A DNA stretch of 64,000 nt, taken from Aurifilum marmelostoma. Taxonomy: Eukaryota > Ascomycota > Sordariomycetes > Diaporthales > Cryphonectriaceae. This document shows, piece by piece, positions 25,567-36,432 of the stretch (the stretch's first letter is position 1; every line of letters starts with the position of its first letter). The position numbers and the translations under genes were made by a program. The notes below the pieces were generated by a model. It was not told the DNA's origin and made no database searches. It saw only the letters and a program-made list of their open reading frames with translations. The stretch lies in NCBI GenBank assembly GCA_027559495.1, contig JAMXSV010000003.1:1736001-1800000 (forward strand). Reading direction: 5' to 3'.

Positions 25567-26637
25567 TGTATCACCAGGGTTCTGCTTCTTCAGACGCCTC
25601 ATGGGCGGTGCCAGTCTCACGCTGAGACCTCTGATGAGCCTCTTGGTGGCGTTCCTCTGTTTGAAGGACTCGCTATCGGACACGTCAGACTCGGTCAAGG
25701 ACCAACGGCTCTGGCATGAGTAGCGCGGGACTGGTTGGCCCTGGACGGAGCGGCTGCGGACGCGTGTGGTCAGCAATGAGGGGGGCAGGCTGGTGAGGCG
25801 GTCGTCGTAGTCGATGGAGTAGATAGAGGACGCAGGGTCTTCTTCTTCTTCTTCTTCTTCTTCCTGATCGAGCTTTGCGCAGGAGTAGCCGTGGGCGTCG
25901 TCGGCGGCGTCCTCTGGCAGGCTGGTAGATGCAGACGACAGGGTGCAGCTGCCCAGAGCCGAGTCGCGCCTCCAGTCTGTGGTGTAGGTGGTCGACGAGG
26001 TGGGAGAGTGTTTGTTGCTATTGCTACTCCTGATGCTGTGGCCCTGGCTCTCCTGGCTGTGGCGACTGGGACGGCTCTGGTGAGACTGATGGCTCTGACG
26101 CTGAGGGTGACGAGAGACGATCTGGGGAGGGTGATAATGATGATGATGTTGGTGGTGTTGTTGTTGTTGTTGTTGTTGTTGCTGTTCTTGTGGTGCTAGC
26201 ACTGCTGCTGCTGCTGCCGAGGAAGGGATGGACGACAGCGGTTGTGAACAGGGAGGAGGCGGCGGCGGTGGTAGGGCAACCGTGGTGATGATGTGTGGCC
26301 TCGCGGTCCTGGATGCTACTGTGGATGCGGTCGACGTGCTCCTGGACGGAACCACAACAGCACCAGCAGGTGAAGAGGAGGAGCTGGTGGCGGTGGTCGG
26401 ACGGCTGACGCGAAGAGGGTTGCGAGGGGGAGGGATGGGAATGGGAGGCTCTGCCTGGAGAGTCTGCTCGTATCGGAGCGCGACAAGCTGCAGGGCAGAG
26501 TCGTCGGCAGAGTGAGAAGGAATGTGCCGTGGGCCGTGTTGCTGCAGTGGTGCCCGTAGGTGCAGCCGTCCATTTCCAGGGTTGGACGACGGGCTGGACC
26601 TGCTGCCCCGTAGGCTAGCAAACCGCGACGGCGCCAT
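22687..26637 (-). CDS. TBC-domain Rab GTPase-activating protein
   Basis: Exons (minus strand): 24670..26637, 23324..24566 (one extra base inferred), 22891..23280 and 22687..22845. The product is about 1250 residues. The first ~650 residues are disordered, with polyQ/His, polyAla, poly-Glu and Pro tracts. The TBC domain lies at roughly 915-1170. KGIPDRWRSSAWYSFL opens it, the arginine finger is in DVPRTINRH, the glutamine finger in GYVQGM, and PFPVQLRVWDVFILLGG lies near its end. TBC proteins speed GTP hydrolysis on Rab GTPases in membrane traffic or septation; the Rab target cannot be told. Three oddities: a 43-nt intron (23281..23323); a phase mismatch fixed by one base in G4 24504-24507, giving YVPLTEFPLSVTSLPS; and an in-frame TAG at 22846-22848. 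The TAG can be removed as the end of a 45-nt intron (22846..22890), after which IPEVDPTDDEDDD follows. Without splicing the protein stops at 22846. Confidence 0.8.
23281..23323 (-). other. 43-nt intron in the TBC gene
   Basis: Donor GTAAGT and acceptor GGTCAG join QKL to ASLMQPNGPLTKRLKND in phase. Reading through gives a stop after about 30 codons and loses the LGIDPTAYGTRW motif of the TBC domain. Confidence 0.8.
25500..25567. repeat. Trinucleotide repeat coding polyalanine in the TBC gene
   Basis: AGC-rich on the plus strand, read as GCT/GCA-type Ala codons on the minus strand (about 14 residues). Related repeats nearby code poly-Glu (25846-25864) and polyGln (26158-26190). Confidence 0.85.
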
Positions 26638-29600
26638 CTGGAATTTGTTCCTGAGGGGGGGACGAGCGCGTGTTTGCCCTGGTGAAGCAAGGGAGGGGGG
26701 GGGGGAGGGAGGACACCACAGCAGACAGCTTTATGTGAAGAAAATAGTAGTAACGGGAGGAGGAGTAAAGAAAAAAGAGGAATGGGGTAAACAAAATAAA
26801 AAAAGAAAAAAGAGGGGCAAAAAAAAAAAAAAAGAACTAGAAGGGGGGAAAAAGTCGAGGGGAGAAGAGCGCAGTGGCAGAGCAGGTCAGGACGAAGTAG
26901 TGAGTAGGTGAGTACTTGGTAGGCTTTTGATGAGACCACCAGGTGGGTATCTAATGAAGCCTATTGAGAACTTTAGACGTTACAAAAGATCTTTTTCTCT
27001 CTTCTCGTCCGATGCTTCTCGTCTGTCTTGTTTCTTCTGTTTTCGTTTCGTTCCTTTCTCTGGCCAAGTTCGGGAAAAAAGACGCAGCCCAGCTTGGTCT
27101 TCTTTAGGCGTATGAGACGGACAGAGGGACCGTTGATGAGGGGGTAAGAATGGTAATAGGACACAGTAGCCACGAGCAATAGTGCAACAGAAGAGGGAAA
27201 AAAAGGGAAAAAGAACAGGAGACAAGACAGACAGACAGCTTTTTTCTTTTTCTTTTTCCCGACTCCTCCCTCACAGTCATGCCCTCCGGGGACTTTGGTC
27301 CTGATATTGGAATCTCTGCCCTTCCTCACCTTGGGTCCCCTCGGGACTTGACCTCCCCCTCTAACACCGGACCCAGCGACCACCGTTCGGCGACCATTAC
27401 AAGAAAGAATAAAAATTAGCCCAATGACAGACGACGAATGGTGGCCACATACTGTATGTTACAGTTATAGGTACCTGCTCTGGTAGGCTGGGTACTACAG
27501 CAGGGCTGGTACTCCCCCTGTAGGGACGCTATGCTTTGGTCATGGTCCAGAGTATACATGTCATAGTTCAAGTACATGGTCTGTATGCTGTGGTATCTTG
27601 GTACGTACCCGCTTTGTGGCCAGCATGCTGGTGCTATGGACGAAAAGGGTAGGCACGCAAGCCAAGAGCTGATAAGACTCTACCAGCCGAGCCATGCGCT
27701 GTACCACTGCTGCCCTTGTCACTCACAAACCCAGCCCTCCCCTCCTTCCTCATTCTCGCTCCCTTCCCTCCCGTCAGCCCGTTTTCGCTCCCCCCCACCT
27801 GCAAGCCTACTAGAATTGCCCCGCCCTTAGGGTAAAATCCGTCACCCAGTGGGAAAGAGACCCGCCACCTTTTGGCTTGAGCAAGCTCGGTCCCATCCCT
27901 CCAACCCAGCTGTTTAGCATCCATCCATCCATCCATCCACCAGCATCTCGCACGGTCCGAGCTACCTGCAAATGTTTTTTTCTTCTTCTTCCCTTTCTAT
28001 TCTATCATTCGGCGTTACTCGTCACACTAGAGTTGTTGCAGACTTCTCGGAACGCGCAAGCTACACAATGTGGAAACGTCGCTACCCTTTGAAAAGGAGA
28101 GGGGGGGGGTGGAGGGGAAGCACAGCGTGTTCGCCTAAAATGTTTCCACTTCACAGGCCGGCTGCATGAAAAAAGAGAGAGACAAGAGACACACACACAG
28201 CCGCTGACGACTCATCTGCCTCAAATTGCTCACCAGCTACTCAGCAAACACCAAGACACACAGTCCACAGTCTCACTTCGCCGTGCCACCTATCCTGAAA
28301 ATCACTGGTCCAGCACATGGTGTTTCCCGATGAGACATAGAGGGAGAGAGACACCTGCTGAAGTCAAGGGATGGAAGGGCAACGCATCATCATGCTGTCA
28401 GCCGGGAATCCTCGACATACACGCACACACCTGCTGCTGAAGGGCTTTTCGACCAGGTCTGACGTATCCCTTTCGTGAGCTGACGGCTTGGGATATGCCC
28501 AGATGGCTGGTTGATCGGACTGCGCAGGAAATCGCAGAGACACGTCTGGTGGTCTGGTCGTTTTCCCTTCCTCGCTCCGTTCCTCCGGAGGCAAAGCAGC
28601 AACACACCCTCGATATCAACCTCGACGGACACACACCGAGAGAAGGAGAGAAAGAAAAAAAAACAGTCTGACGACCCATCATGATCATGACCAGACCTTT
28701 ATCCTGGCCCATGATTGCTGGTGCGTGACCTGTCTGCATATACACTAAAACGGAGCGTGCAGCCCCGAACAGGATGCTCGTCGGCCCTGATTGGAGGGTT
28801 CAATAGTTCGCCATGATCCTCTGGCACTGCGCAAAAGGGCTGTCACCACGCACGTGTCATGTATAACATACCATCGGTGTATACTACTATACGGTGGTGG
28901 TAGTGGTGCCGTGCTCTTCTATTTCAGTGGGTTTGCACCGGGCCTGTACCGAATCTAGCCAGGATGATCCTCCGCGCACCGCTTCGGGATGCTATGTTTT
29001 TTCAAGCCCCAACAAGATGCTACTTCAACCTGTCAACAGGGGGTTCTTTTCCCAATCAAGTCGGCGTCACCGGGGTTCGATCGCCCATTGATTCTAGCCC
29101 CACGTTGGCTACTTTACAGGGTCTGACCTCACACCACGGCGCTCAATCTCCCATCCAACCTGTTGTAAGTAGCACCGAGCCTGCTAAAGATTTTTTTTTT
29201 ATTCTTCTTCACACAGCCGGTGCAGCCAATCCAATCTAGCAGCGTGGCAGAACAAAGAATTAAAGAAGTGGTATCACAAGCACAGCCTACATACGTGCAG
29301 TGCAGGTGGGGCGACGTGGACGAGGCCCAGCACGCCACGCCACGACCTCTGGTGCACACAAGACACCAAGGTGATTGATTATCCACCAACTGCTGCCGTT
29401 CGCCTGTGAATCCATCATGAGTCGAGCAAAAGGTCACACAGGCAGGGCCTTTTCGGTTTCCCAGGGCGCGCGCCGGTCATTCCCAGCTACGCTTAGTCTT
29501 TTCGAGAGCCCACTGTTCAGGCGCTGGTAGCAACCACCGAGGTTCCGATTGTCCCGTCTTCTCGATTACCAAGGAATCGGTTCTGTGTCGGGGTTTCTTT

Positions 29601-30416
29601 TGTGAATTTTTTTTTGACACTCTCCTGCCGTGGTGGAGACATCGGAATAGGGACCATCCTTGAGAAAAGGGAAGAGAAGAGAAGAGATTAAAGAAAAGAA
29701 AACGTCTCGCACACATTCCCAAATTGATGCCTGGCCCACACTAACACGAGCTCTTCGTGAGGCGAGCGAGTCCCTGTCAACCACCCGACGGGCTTGCAGC
29801 TCTTGATGCCTCCGTGCCGTCCTCGCGTGGCCGACTTACTTAGCCAGGGCAGCTGATTCGCAGCCCACACTAGCTCCTCGTGGCACATGTGATTGCCAGA
29901 AGGTGGCGGGTGGTGGTAAAGAAGGACACCTAAAGCTCTCTCCCCCGTTCACCGCTTGTGATGGTGACATAGCTAGCTGCCTACTCGAGCAGGTGGTATT
30001 ATTTTCTTCCCCCAACCCCAAAAGCCAGCGGGCCCGCAGCCGGCGCGGTATCGCACCGAGGTTTTCTGGCCTCAGCCTCGATTGTCCGCCCACACAAAGA
30101 TAGTATCTTTTTCTTTTTTTTCTTTTTCGGGCACCACAGCACAGTACTGCATTTGAGGCTCGAGGACGGATTTGAGGCCGCCACATTCGGGAGCAGCTAT
30201 GCTAGACTGGAATACATGATAAGTGATTGAAGATAGACTTGGACCAGAAGTCAGGTGTCTTGGAAACCTCAGGATATTTCGGGCTATATCCTTCCAACCC
30301 CATCGGCCTCCTCGATCTATAGTTTGTTCTTCCTCTGCGTCCTGTTCTATCCCGGTCCATATTAGCAGTGTATGAAGTTATATGATATTTGAGTCGATCG
30401 ATTGCTGCCTGACCAT
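26638..30416. other. Intergenic, no gene seen
   Basis: This is 3.8 kb upstream of the TBC gene. It contains GA- and A-rich tracts just 5' of that gene (26750-26870), GTAC-rich sequence (27460-27610) and a CATC repeat (27918-27940). No open frame has recognisable features on either strand. Confidence 0.6.
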
Positions 30417-30793
30417 TTACTTCTTGAGCGGCCCACCCATGATCTTTTTCGCTGAGCTGTAAAAAACGCCCACCTTGCTGTCCTCCTCCGCCAGAGATCC
30501 GCGGAAGTCCACTATGGTCTGCACATCATGAGCAGAAAAGCCATGGCCTCTCAAGCGCGCATCGGTCCCAGCTTCCGACAAGATCTTTATAGCTAGCAGA
30601 TCATTCACTAAAGTATCTGAATTACTATCTACTTCCCAATGCAAGTCCTCATCGACGCAGCATGCGGGTGACTGTGGCTAAATAGATCGTGATCGAGCTC
30701 GTTAGGATCCGCACCCGCATCGAGAGCCGCTTTTATATTGACAGCCTTACCTTCGGGCATATCGAGGCCAGCTGCTGCTGTAAAGAGCGGAGG
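30417..30793 (-). pseudogene. Decayed ankyrin-repeat gene fragment
   Basis: On the minus strand from 30793, one frame reads PPLFTAAAGLDM, then NIKAALDAGADPNELDHD, a typical ankyrin-repeat turn. It then hits a stop after CIGK. A second frame beginning just before that (LHWEVDSNSDTLVNDLLAIKIL and then SEAGTDARLRGHGFSAHD) continues the ankyrin pattern to a stop at 30417. Two adjacent repeat-like units in different frames, with a stop directly upstream and AT-rich flanks, indicate a relic rather than a working gene. Ankyrin repeats mediate protein-protein binding. The parent gene cannot be identified. Confidence 0.5.
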
Positions 30794-32221
30794 CTTGCAG
30801 GTAAAGATTTAGTTCTCGATACTTATAGTATGTATTGCTTTATATCTCTGCTCTGGGTTGAGCGACTTGTCGTTTTATATATATATATATATATTAGCGC
30901 ATTGTATCGATCGGCGAACGATATGCATTCATTATCTGCAGCGTGGTTCTTACTCTCGACAGGCAAAGAACGTCTGGGTTTGGGCTTTCCCCGCCATCTC
31001 TCTGGTAATAATCTGGTGTTCGTAGTCAAAGACGGAAGACAGAAACAAGAAAAAGGAAAAAAGAATAGAAGAACCAGCAAAAACAGAACCCCATCCTCGG
31101 AGGATTTCGTACGGAGAGATCTAACCGAGGGTTCCCTCCAACGTCTACAGAAAACCCCGTCGTCCTAAAACCTATCGCCCCGGCCTGCCCTCGGACACTC
31201 TGCTCCCGCCGACAATGCCCACCCCGGTGAACCAGGTCAACTTTATGAATCCTCTCTGGCTTCGGTGACGACGGCTCTTGATAGCCAGATCATATGTGAT
31301 TGAAGAGATTTTCACGCCTCCCCCCCCACCCCCGCTCTCTATCCCTCTCTTTGTTTCTCCAAGCCATGTTCTCAGGTAAAAGATGACTCACATCATCTCT
31401 TGCTGGTATGGACGCCGAATGCTCGGGGAGTGATGAACCTGCAGGCCTGCTGCTGGCGCTGGTGGAGACCACATGCAGGTCAAAGTGTGAAGACATGTAT
31501 ACTTCGGTGTAGTCTCACTGAAGTAGGCTATGACAGCTAGGCTCTGATCACCATCACTCTGAGTTCATGCGAGTATGTAATAACTGGCGTGAAGAAACCA
31601 AGTAAGATATCGTGACTACATTGTGATCCTGAATTAGCTGGGCAAAATTGAAAGAAAGAAACACCCCCCCCCCCCCAAAAAAAAAGAAGGTCAATGCAGC
31701 AGGATGGGCCTTCAAACCACCTCGTGACTCGAGCATGAAGATTACTCAAGAACTGCTCTTGACTTTGGTAGATGTTGTTCTCTCATTCCATTTCTTTTCT
31801 GACAGTGGCGGTCATCATAGCTCTATAGGGCTACTACCGGTCTGAAGCTTCTCATCTAATCCCACCCTTGTCCAATGTTGCCGTCTCAAAAAGTTAGATA
31901 GATATCCCTAATAATTCATGAAGACTAGATTTCTATTCCGGATGTCGACCCTGCCCCCAAGCCTTTCTAAATATGTCAACACACCCTCAGACAAACAGGC
32001 GTCTATAGTCGCTTTCACCCTGCATAGTGCACACAGCATCATCCATGAGGAAAGAGAGATAGGTTACTGAGAGCAGACTGATGATTCAATCTATTTGGAC
32101 ATACGCTTTCCGCCCATGAAATATGCACCGCTTGCCTGTCCTAGAAAAACCAAAAAAATGCCTTAGAGATGGATGGATATTTTCAACAGAGCTTCCTCGA
32201 ACCGGACCGCAGGTGGCTCCA
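30794..32221. other. Intergenic, partly AT-rich
   Basis: An AT-rich patch with a TA repeat (30876-30895) borders the ankyrin relic. The rest, to the stop of the DIL gene, holds only short frames without features and a C-run/A-run at 31663-31685. Confidence 0.6.
30876..30895. repeat. TA dinucleotide repeat
   Basis: Ten TA units beside the ankyrin relic. Confidence 0.9.
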
Positions 32222-34950
32222 CTAGACCTCCTCGTTCTCCCAGTCCTTTTCGCCAAACAGCGGCCTCCTGTTGCTCGACCCGTTGTTCACCTCCAGCTTT
32301 GCTAGGAACTCGGGTGGCACAGTGGGAATGTACTTCCTCGCGCGCTCGCGGTTCACGCCGCCGAAGCCCGCTCCGAAGCTCACCAGCATGTCGGTGACGG
32401 ACGGCAGGGTGAATGGTAGCATCAGTGCCGGGTCCATAAGCAGGTTCTCTGGCGCGTCCTCCTCCTCGTCGTCGTCGATCGGGGTTTGGGGCGGACCAGT
32501 GCTGCCGCCGTTGGAGGATTTCTTATCGCTCCGCTGGGGTGTCGATGGTGCACTGTCGGTAGACGCAGCCGTGTTGCGAGGTGGTGACGAGATGGACGCT
32601 GCTAGACTCCTTCGGTTGTTCTTTTCCTTTTCCCTCCTTGCCTCCGTCTCTTTCTGTATCGCCTCCAGATACTTCATCGCGCTTTTGGGGAGACCTTTCT
32701 CCCCGACCTCTGCGCGGTAGTGATTTGCAGCATGGATCATCTGTTGTGGGGTGAGGGTCTTTAGCTGCTGCAACGTGTCCACCAACGCCTCCAGGTCGTC
32801 GGGGCCTAGTGAAGAGAAGCACTGTAGCCACTGCAGAAGCTGGATGACAGGCGACAAGTGCCTCCTGGCAGCCTCGATGGTGTTCTCGCCGTGCGCCTGC
32901 ATCTCGCCGTGCTCGTAGTGTTCGGGCTGTCTGTTGTTCGTCCGTGCCCAATCCTCGAGCACAGATATGTTCATGCGTATCTGCATGGCCTTGGTCCGAG
33001 CTAGGTATTTCCTGTTGGACATGATGCGGTTGAATAGCTCGGCTCCGAGCCAATAGAGCAATTGTGCAACAATCTGTGCTGTAATCACCGAATGCACATC
33101 GTATAGATCGAGAACAAAGAGTGTGGATGAGAGGAGTGAGGTGACGTTGCGGGGTGCGGGTTTCGCCCTCTGCTTCGGCGATGGTGGCCGGTAGCGCCTC
33201 TCTGGGGGTTCTTCCTTGACCTTCTTCTTGGTCTTGAAAATCTTCCACTCGTTCTGGAAAGTGATGTCTTCAAAGCCTGGTATGGTCTCGTGGTCCAACA
33301 TAGCTGGGTCCAAAACTTTATCCAGCCGCCTCTCCGCGTCTCGCACGATGAGGATGAAGATCTCGTTGATCAGCTCGGCCAGTTGAGCCTGGAAGTGGGT
33401 TGTCGCCTCTACGAGCCCTGCATCTTTTTTGAGGTAGTGGAGCAGGAGGGTCGCGTTAGAGGCCCAGAACGCCAGGATGGTCATATCCCATTGGTGGTAC
33501 TCGACCACGTCGTTGATTTTGTCCATTGCCATCGTGAGTAGTTTGGCTAAAAGATCGGGGCTCGCGTGGTAGTGAGCATATCTTGCGCTGAGGAAGATCA
33601 TGTTCGCCGGGACAGGCTTCTGACTTGCCGATCGCTGAGGCGTCATGTGAGTGATGATGATGTCCAAGATGCGGTCGAGATCGCTCTCCTGGAACACAAA
33701 CATCTGGTCGTGTAGGCACCTCATCCAGTCGAATTCCTGCTGTTCTTCTTCGAATTCGTCCACCGGCTAGTCAAGGCACGGTCAGCAAACAGCAACAAAG
33801 TGATAGAAGGAGTCAAGAGGGCATATACCTCAGGCTGGTCATCCATGCCAACATTGCCCAGGTCCACCTCGAGATCCCTCGCACTCTCCATCATCATCCG
33901 TCTCCTCAGCTCATTCTCCATCAACTCCTCCTCGAACTTGTCGTTCGAGAAGCCAGGCCGGTAGAAGTCATCCTCTCCCACGCCGGCACTGCCGATATTA
34001 TAGCCGTTGCTGTGTAGGTAGAAGGACATGTCACTGTCGGGGGCGAGGAAATCGGCGGCAGTTCGGCCGGACGACGTCTTGGCATCCTGAGACGCACCGT
34101 GGTCGAGGAGCAGCTTGGCGATCTGCTTGTGTCGGTTCGTCATGGCCCACATCAGAGCGCTCCAACGGTTCCGGTCCTGTTTGTCAACGTCGACCCCTGC
34201 TTTGATCAGCGCTTCCACCACGGCCTCGTGACCCTAAATAGCATCATGTCAGCCATGTACCCAGGTGAGGTGATTCTTTCCCGAAGACTTATCTGGGTTG
34301 ACGCACAAAGCAGCTGGCATATATGAGCGGTGGTGTTCCGTCCTCGTCCGGAGCATTCACGTCCACGTATTCCTTGGCCTTGCCCGACAGGATGTTGTTG
34401 ACCTGATCCACATTGCCATTGCTAGCAGCGATATTCAAAACCTTCTGCAGCATCTCTTTCTTCTCGTCGTCGGAGAGCTTCTCGTTGGTCGCTATCGCCT
34501 CGTCATCATCGAGTCCAGAGGCAGACGAGTGGGCCGCCTGCGCCGCCAGCATTTCCATGAGTCGTGTGTCGCTGTCCGGCATGCCTCGCGTGAGGTCCTC
34601 ATCGTAATTGTCGTTGAGGGAGAGGTCGCTGAACTTGAGGGGTTTGGCCACCACGGGCGAAGTCAAGAATTGCGATTGCCCTACCAATAGTCACATGTGT
34701 AAGCAGCCAATTCTATCTCCCTGGCGTCGACTTGGGAAGAAGGAGAAGCGGGCCCCAAGGGAGAGTGCATTGACCGACCTTGCCACCCATCATACATTTC
34801 CGTCTCAGGCACAGGCTCTCTCGGCATGCGCCTGTCGTCAAGCGACGTCGGCAGGTCGGCCGGGAGAGCCTTGGGCTTCTTGTCGCCACTGTCGCCACCG
34901 CTTTCATCAAAGGGACTCGTAGCCCCGCCATCTGGAAGTCCAAAGTCCAT
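32222..34950 (-). CDS. Ankyrin-repeat and DIL (dilute) domain protein
   Basis: Exons (minus): 34779..34950, 34307..34680, 33829..34233 and 32222..33766. All junctions are in phase, giving 831 residues with no frame break. The first two introns are GT-AG with TAG acceptors; the third (33767..33828) is 62 nt. The N-terminus (MDFGLPDGG) is acidic and Pro-rich. Ankyrin repeats lie at about residues 130-250, including DVNAPDEDGTPPLIYASCF, VVEALIKAGVDVDKQDRNRW and AKLLLDHGASQDAKTSSGRTAADF. The DIL domain spans roughly 330-640, including LLHYLKKDAG, STLFVLDLYDVHSVITAQIVAQLLYWLGAELFNRIM and MQIRMNISVLEDW. DIL is the cargo-binding fold of class V myosin tails. Without a motor domain, this protein probably links cargo or the polarity machinery by protein contacts, which is inference. 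A disordered Ser-rich linker and a conserved end segment follow. Confidence 0.88.
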
Positions 34951-36432
34951 CTCGGAACGGAGGCGGGGGGTGGGAGTCGCCGTCGGAGCGTATCTCAGGG
35001 AGGTCTCGTCTTTCGATTTAGGTAGTCATTGAAAATTTGACCGTCGATGCGTCTCCTGAGGGTAATTCGCGCACGAGTATAGCCAGGTCTGCACGAGGCT
35101 CCGAGTGGACGAGGAGGAGGAGGAGGAGGAGGAGGAGTTGCCAGTCAGGATCCTGAAGCAGAAGCAGAAGCCAGGTCGTCGAAAGTTGAGATGGTTAAGG
35201 GTGATTGTCCAAGCAGCACCACCCCACAGCGCCTACCGCCTACCGCTCCACCCCCCCCCCTAGCCTACCTGCCTACTTACCTACTGTACTGTACCATACA
35301 TAGTACAGTATGCACTGCGGTACATTCTAGGTAGCTTGCTCGACGCACAGACCACCCCACCCCAGTGACGTACAGCACTGACACAATATATAGCATGTAT
35401 GTAGTAAGTAGCATGTGCTATATGATTCTAGTGCCTAAGCTGAAGACAGGATAGATAATCAAGCATAATAGCCCAGTAATATATTATTCGCTGGTCGCAA
35501 TTAACCATACAATCTCTATGTCATTGTGCGTTCTACACATCCAGAGAGTCAACTCAGTTATATGTCCTCAATTCTGAATCTAAATTCGGGGTGACAAGGA
35601 GGAATACCACCGAAAAAACACCTTGGAAGAGCCATTCCAGAAGGAGGTTATTGAGGGATGGAGGAGTCAAGATAGGGCAGGTCTCGGGCCCCTGATAAAC
35701 CCATCCTGTTCACTGTCTTTGGCTGGCAAAAGAAGGACAGCACGCACACACATACACACACAGACAGACATCATGGAAGCAGTGATACACAATTCAACTC
35801 CATCTCATTTAATCCGCCGCTTCACCCGGACATCTTGCCCGGATGTTCATGCCTACCAAAGACCCCCTACAGATGGAGACCATTGAAGGCTCATTTCCCC
35901 CTAAACCTGCGTATATCATCGCACGAGCCGGACGCCCTGTACGATATGATGCTACTATCTTGAAAAGAACAATGCAAGAGCGGTGGTCATTGAACACGTG
36001 TTTTAAGCCCCACCGTGATGCGCCCCTCGCTTGGACCACGAAAGTACGAAGGAAAGAAGAAATCCCCTGTGACCCTGTCCGCTTGTTTTCTGAACCGCTC
36101 TGATGAGAAGAAAAGAAGAGGAAAAAACAAGGAAGAACAAAAGTTATTAAGAAAAAACACAATGAAAATGAAAAAGGCAAGGAAAAATTGAAGACGGATT
36201 TGCGGTTTGCAGGTGGTGTTGGGGTATTGACGTCCAGCATAGAGCAATCCAGAGAACATGCCACGAGGAAGAACACCCAAATTGAAGACCTTCTCGTGAA
36301 CACCTTTGAACCAAAGCCCCGTTTCCTGATCATGTACAAATAAAGATGATTTCACCACGATGTTTCTGCCTTCCTCTACTTCCCTGCGCCTTGCTCGCCG
36401 GGAATCGGATGTCGAGTCGTATTGTGCTGCGT
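34951..36432. other. Intergenic between DIL gene promoter and class X kinase 3' end
   Basis: This is 1.5 kb. It holds a GAG repeat (35111-35137), a TACC/GTAC-rich stretch with a hairpin (35287-35310), and an AT-rich section around 35380-35560. I see no gene. Confidence 0.6.
35111..35137. repeat. GAG trinucleotide repeat
   Basis: About nine GAG units in the 5' region of the DIL gene. Confidence 0.95.
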
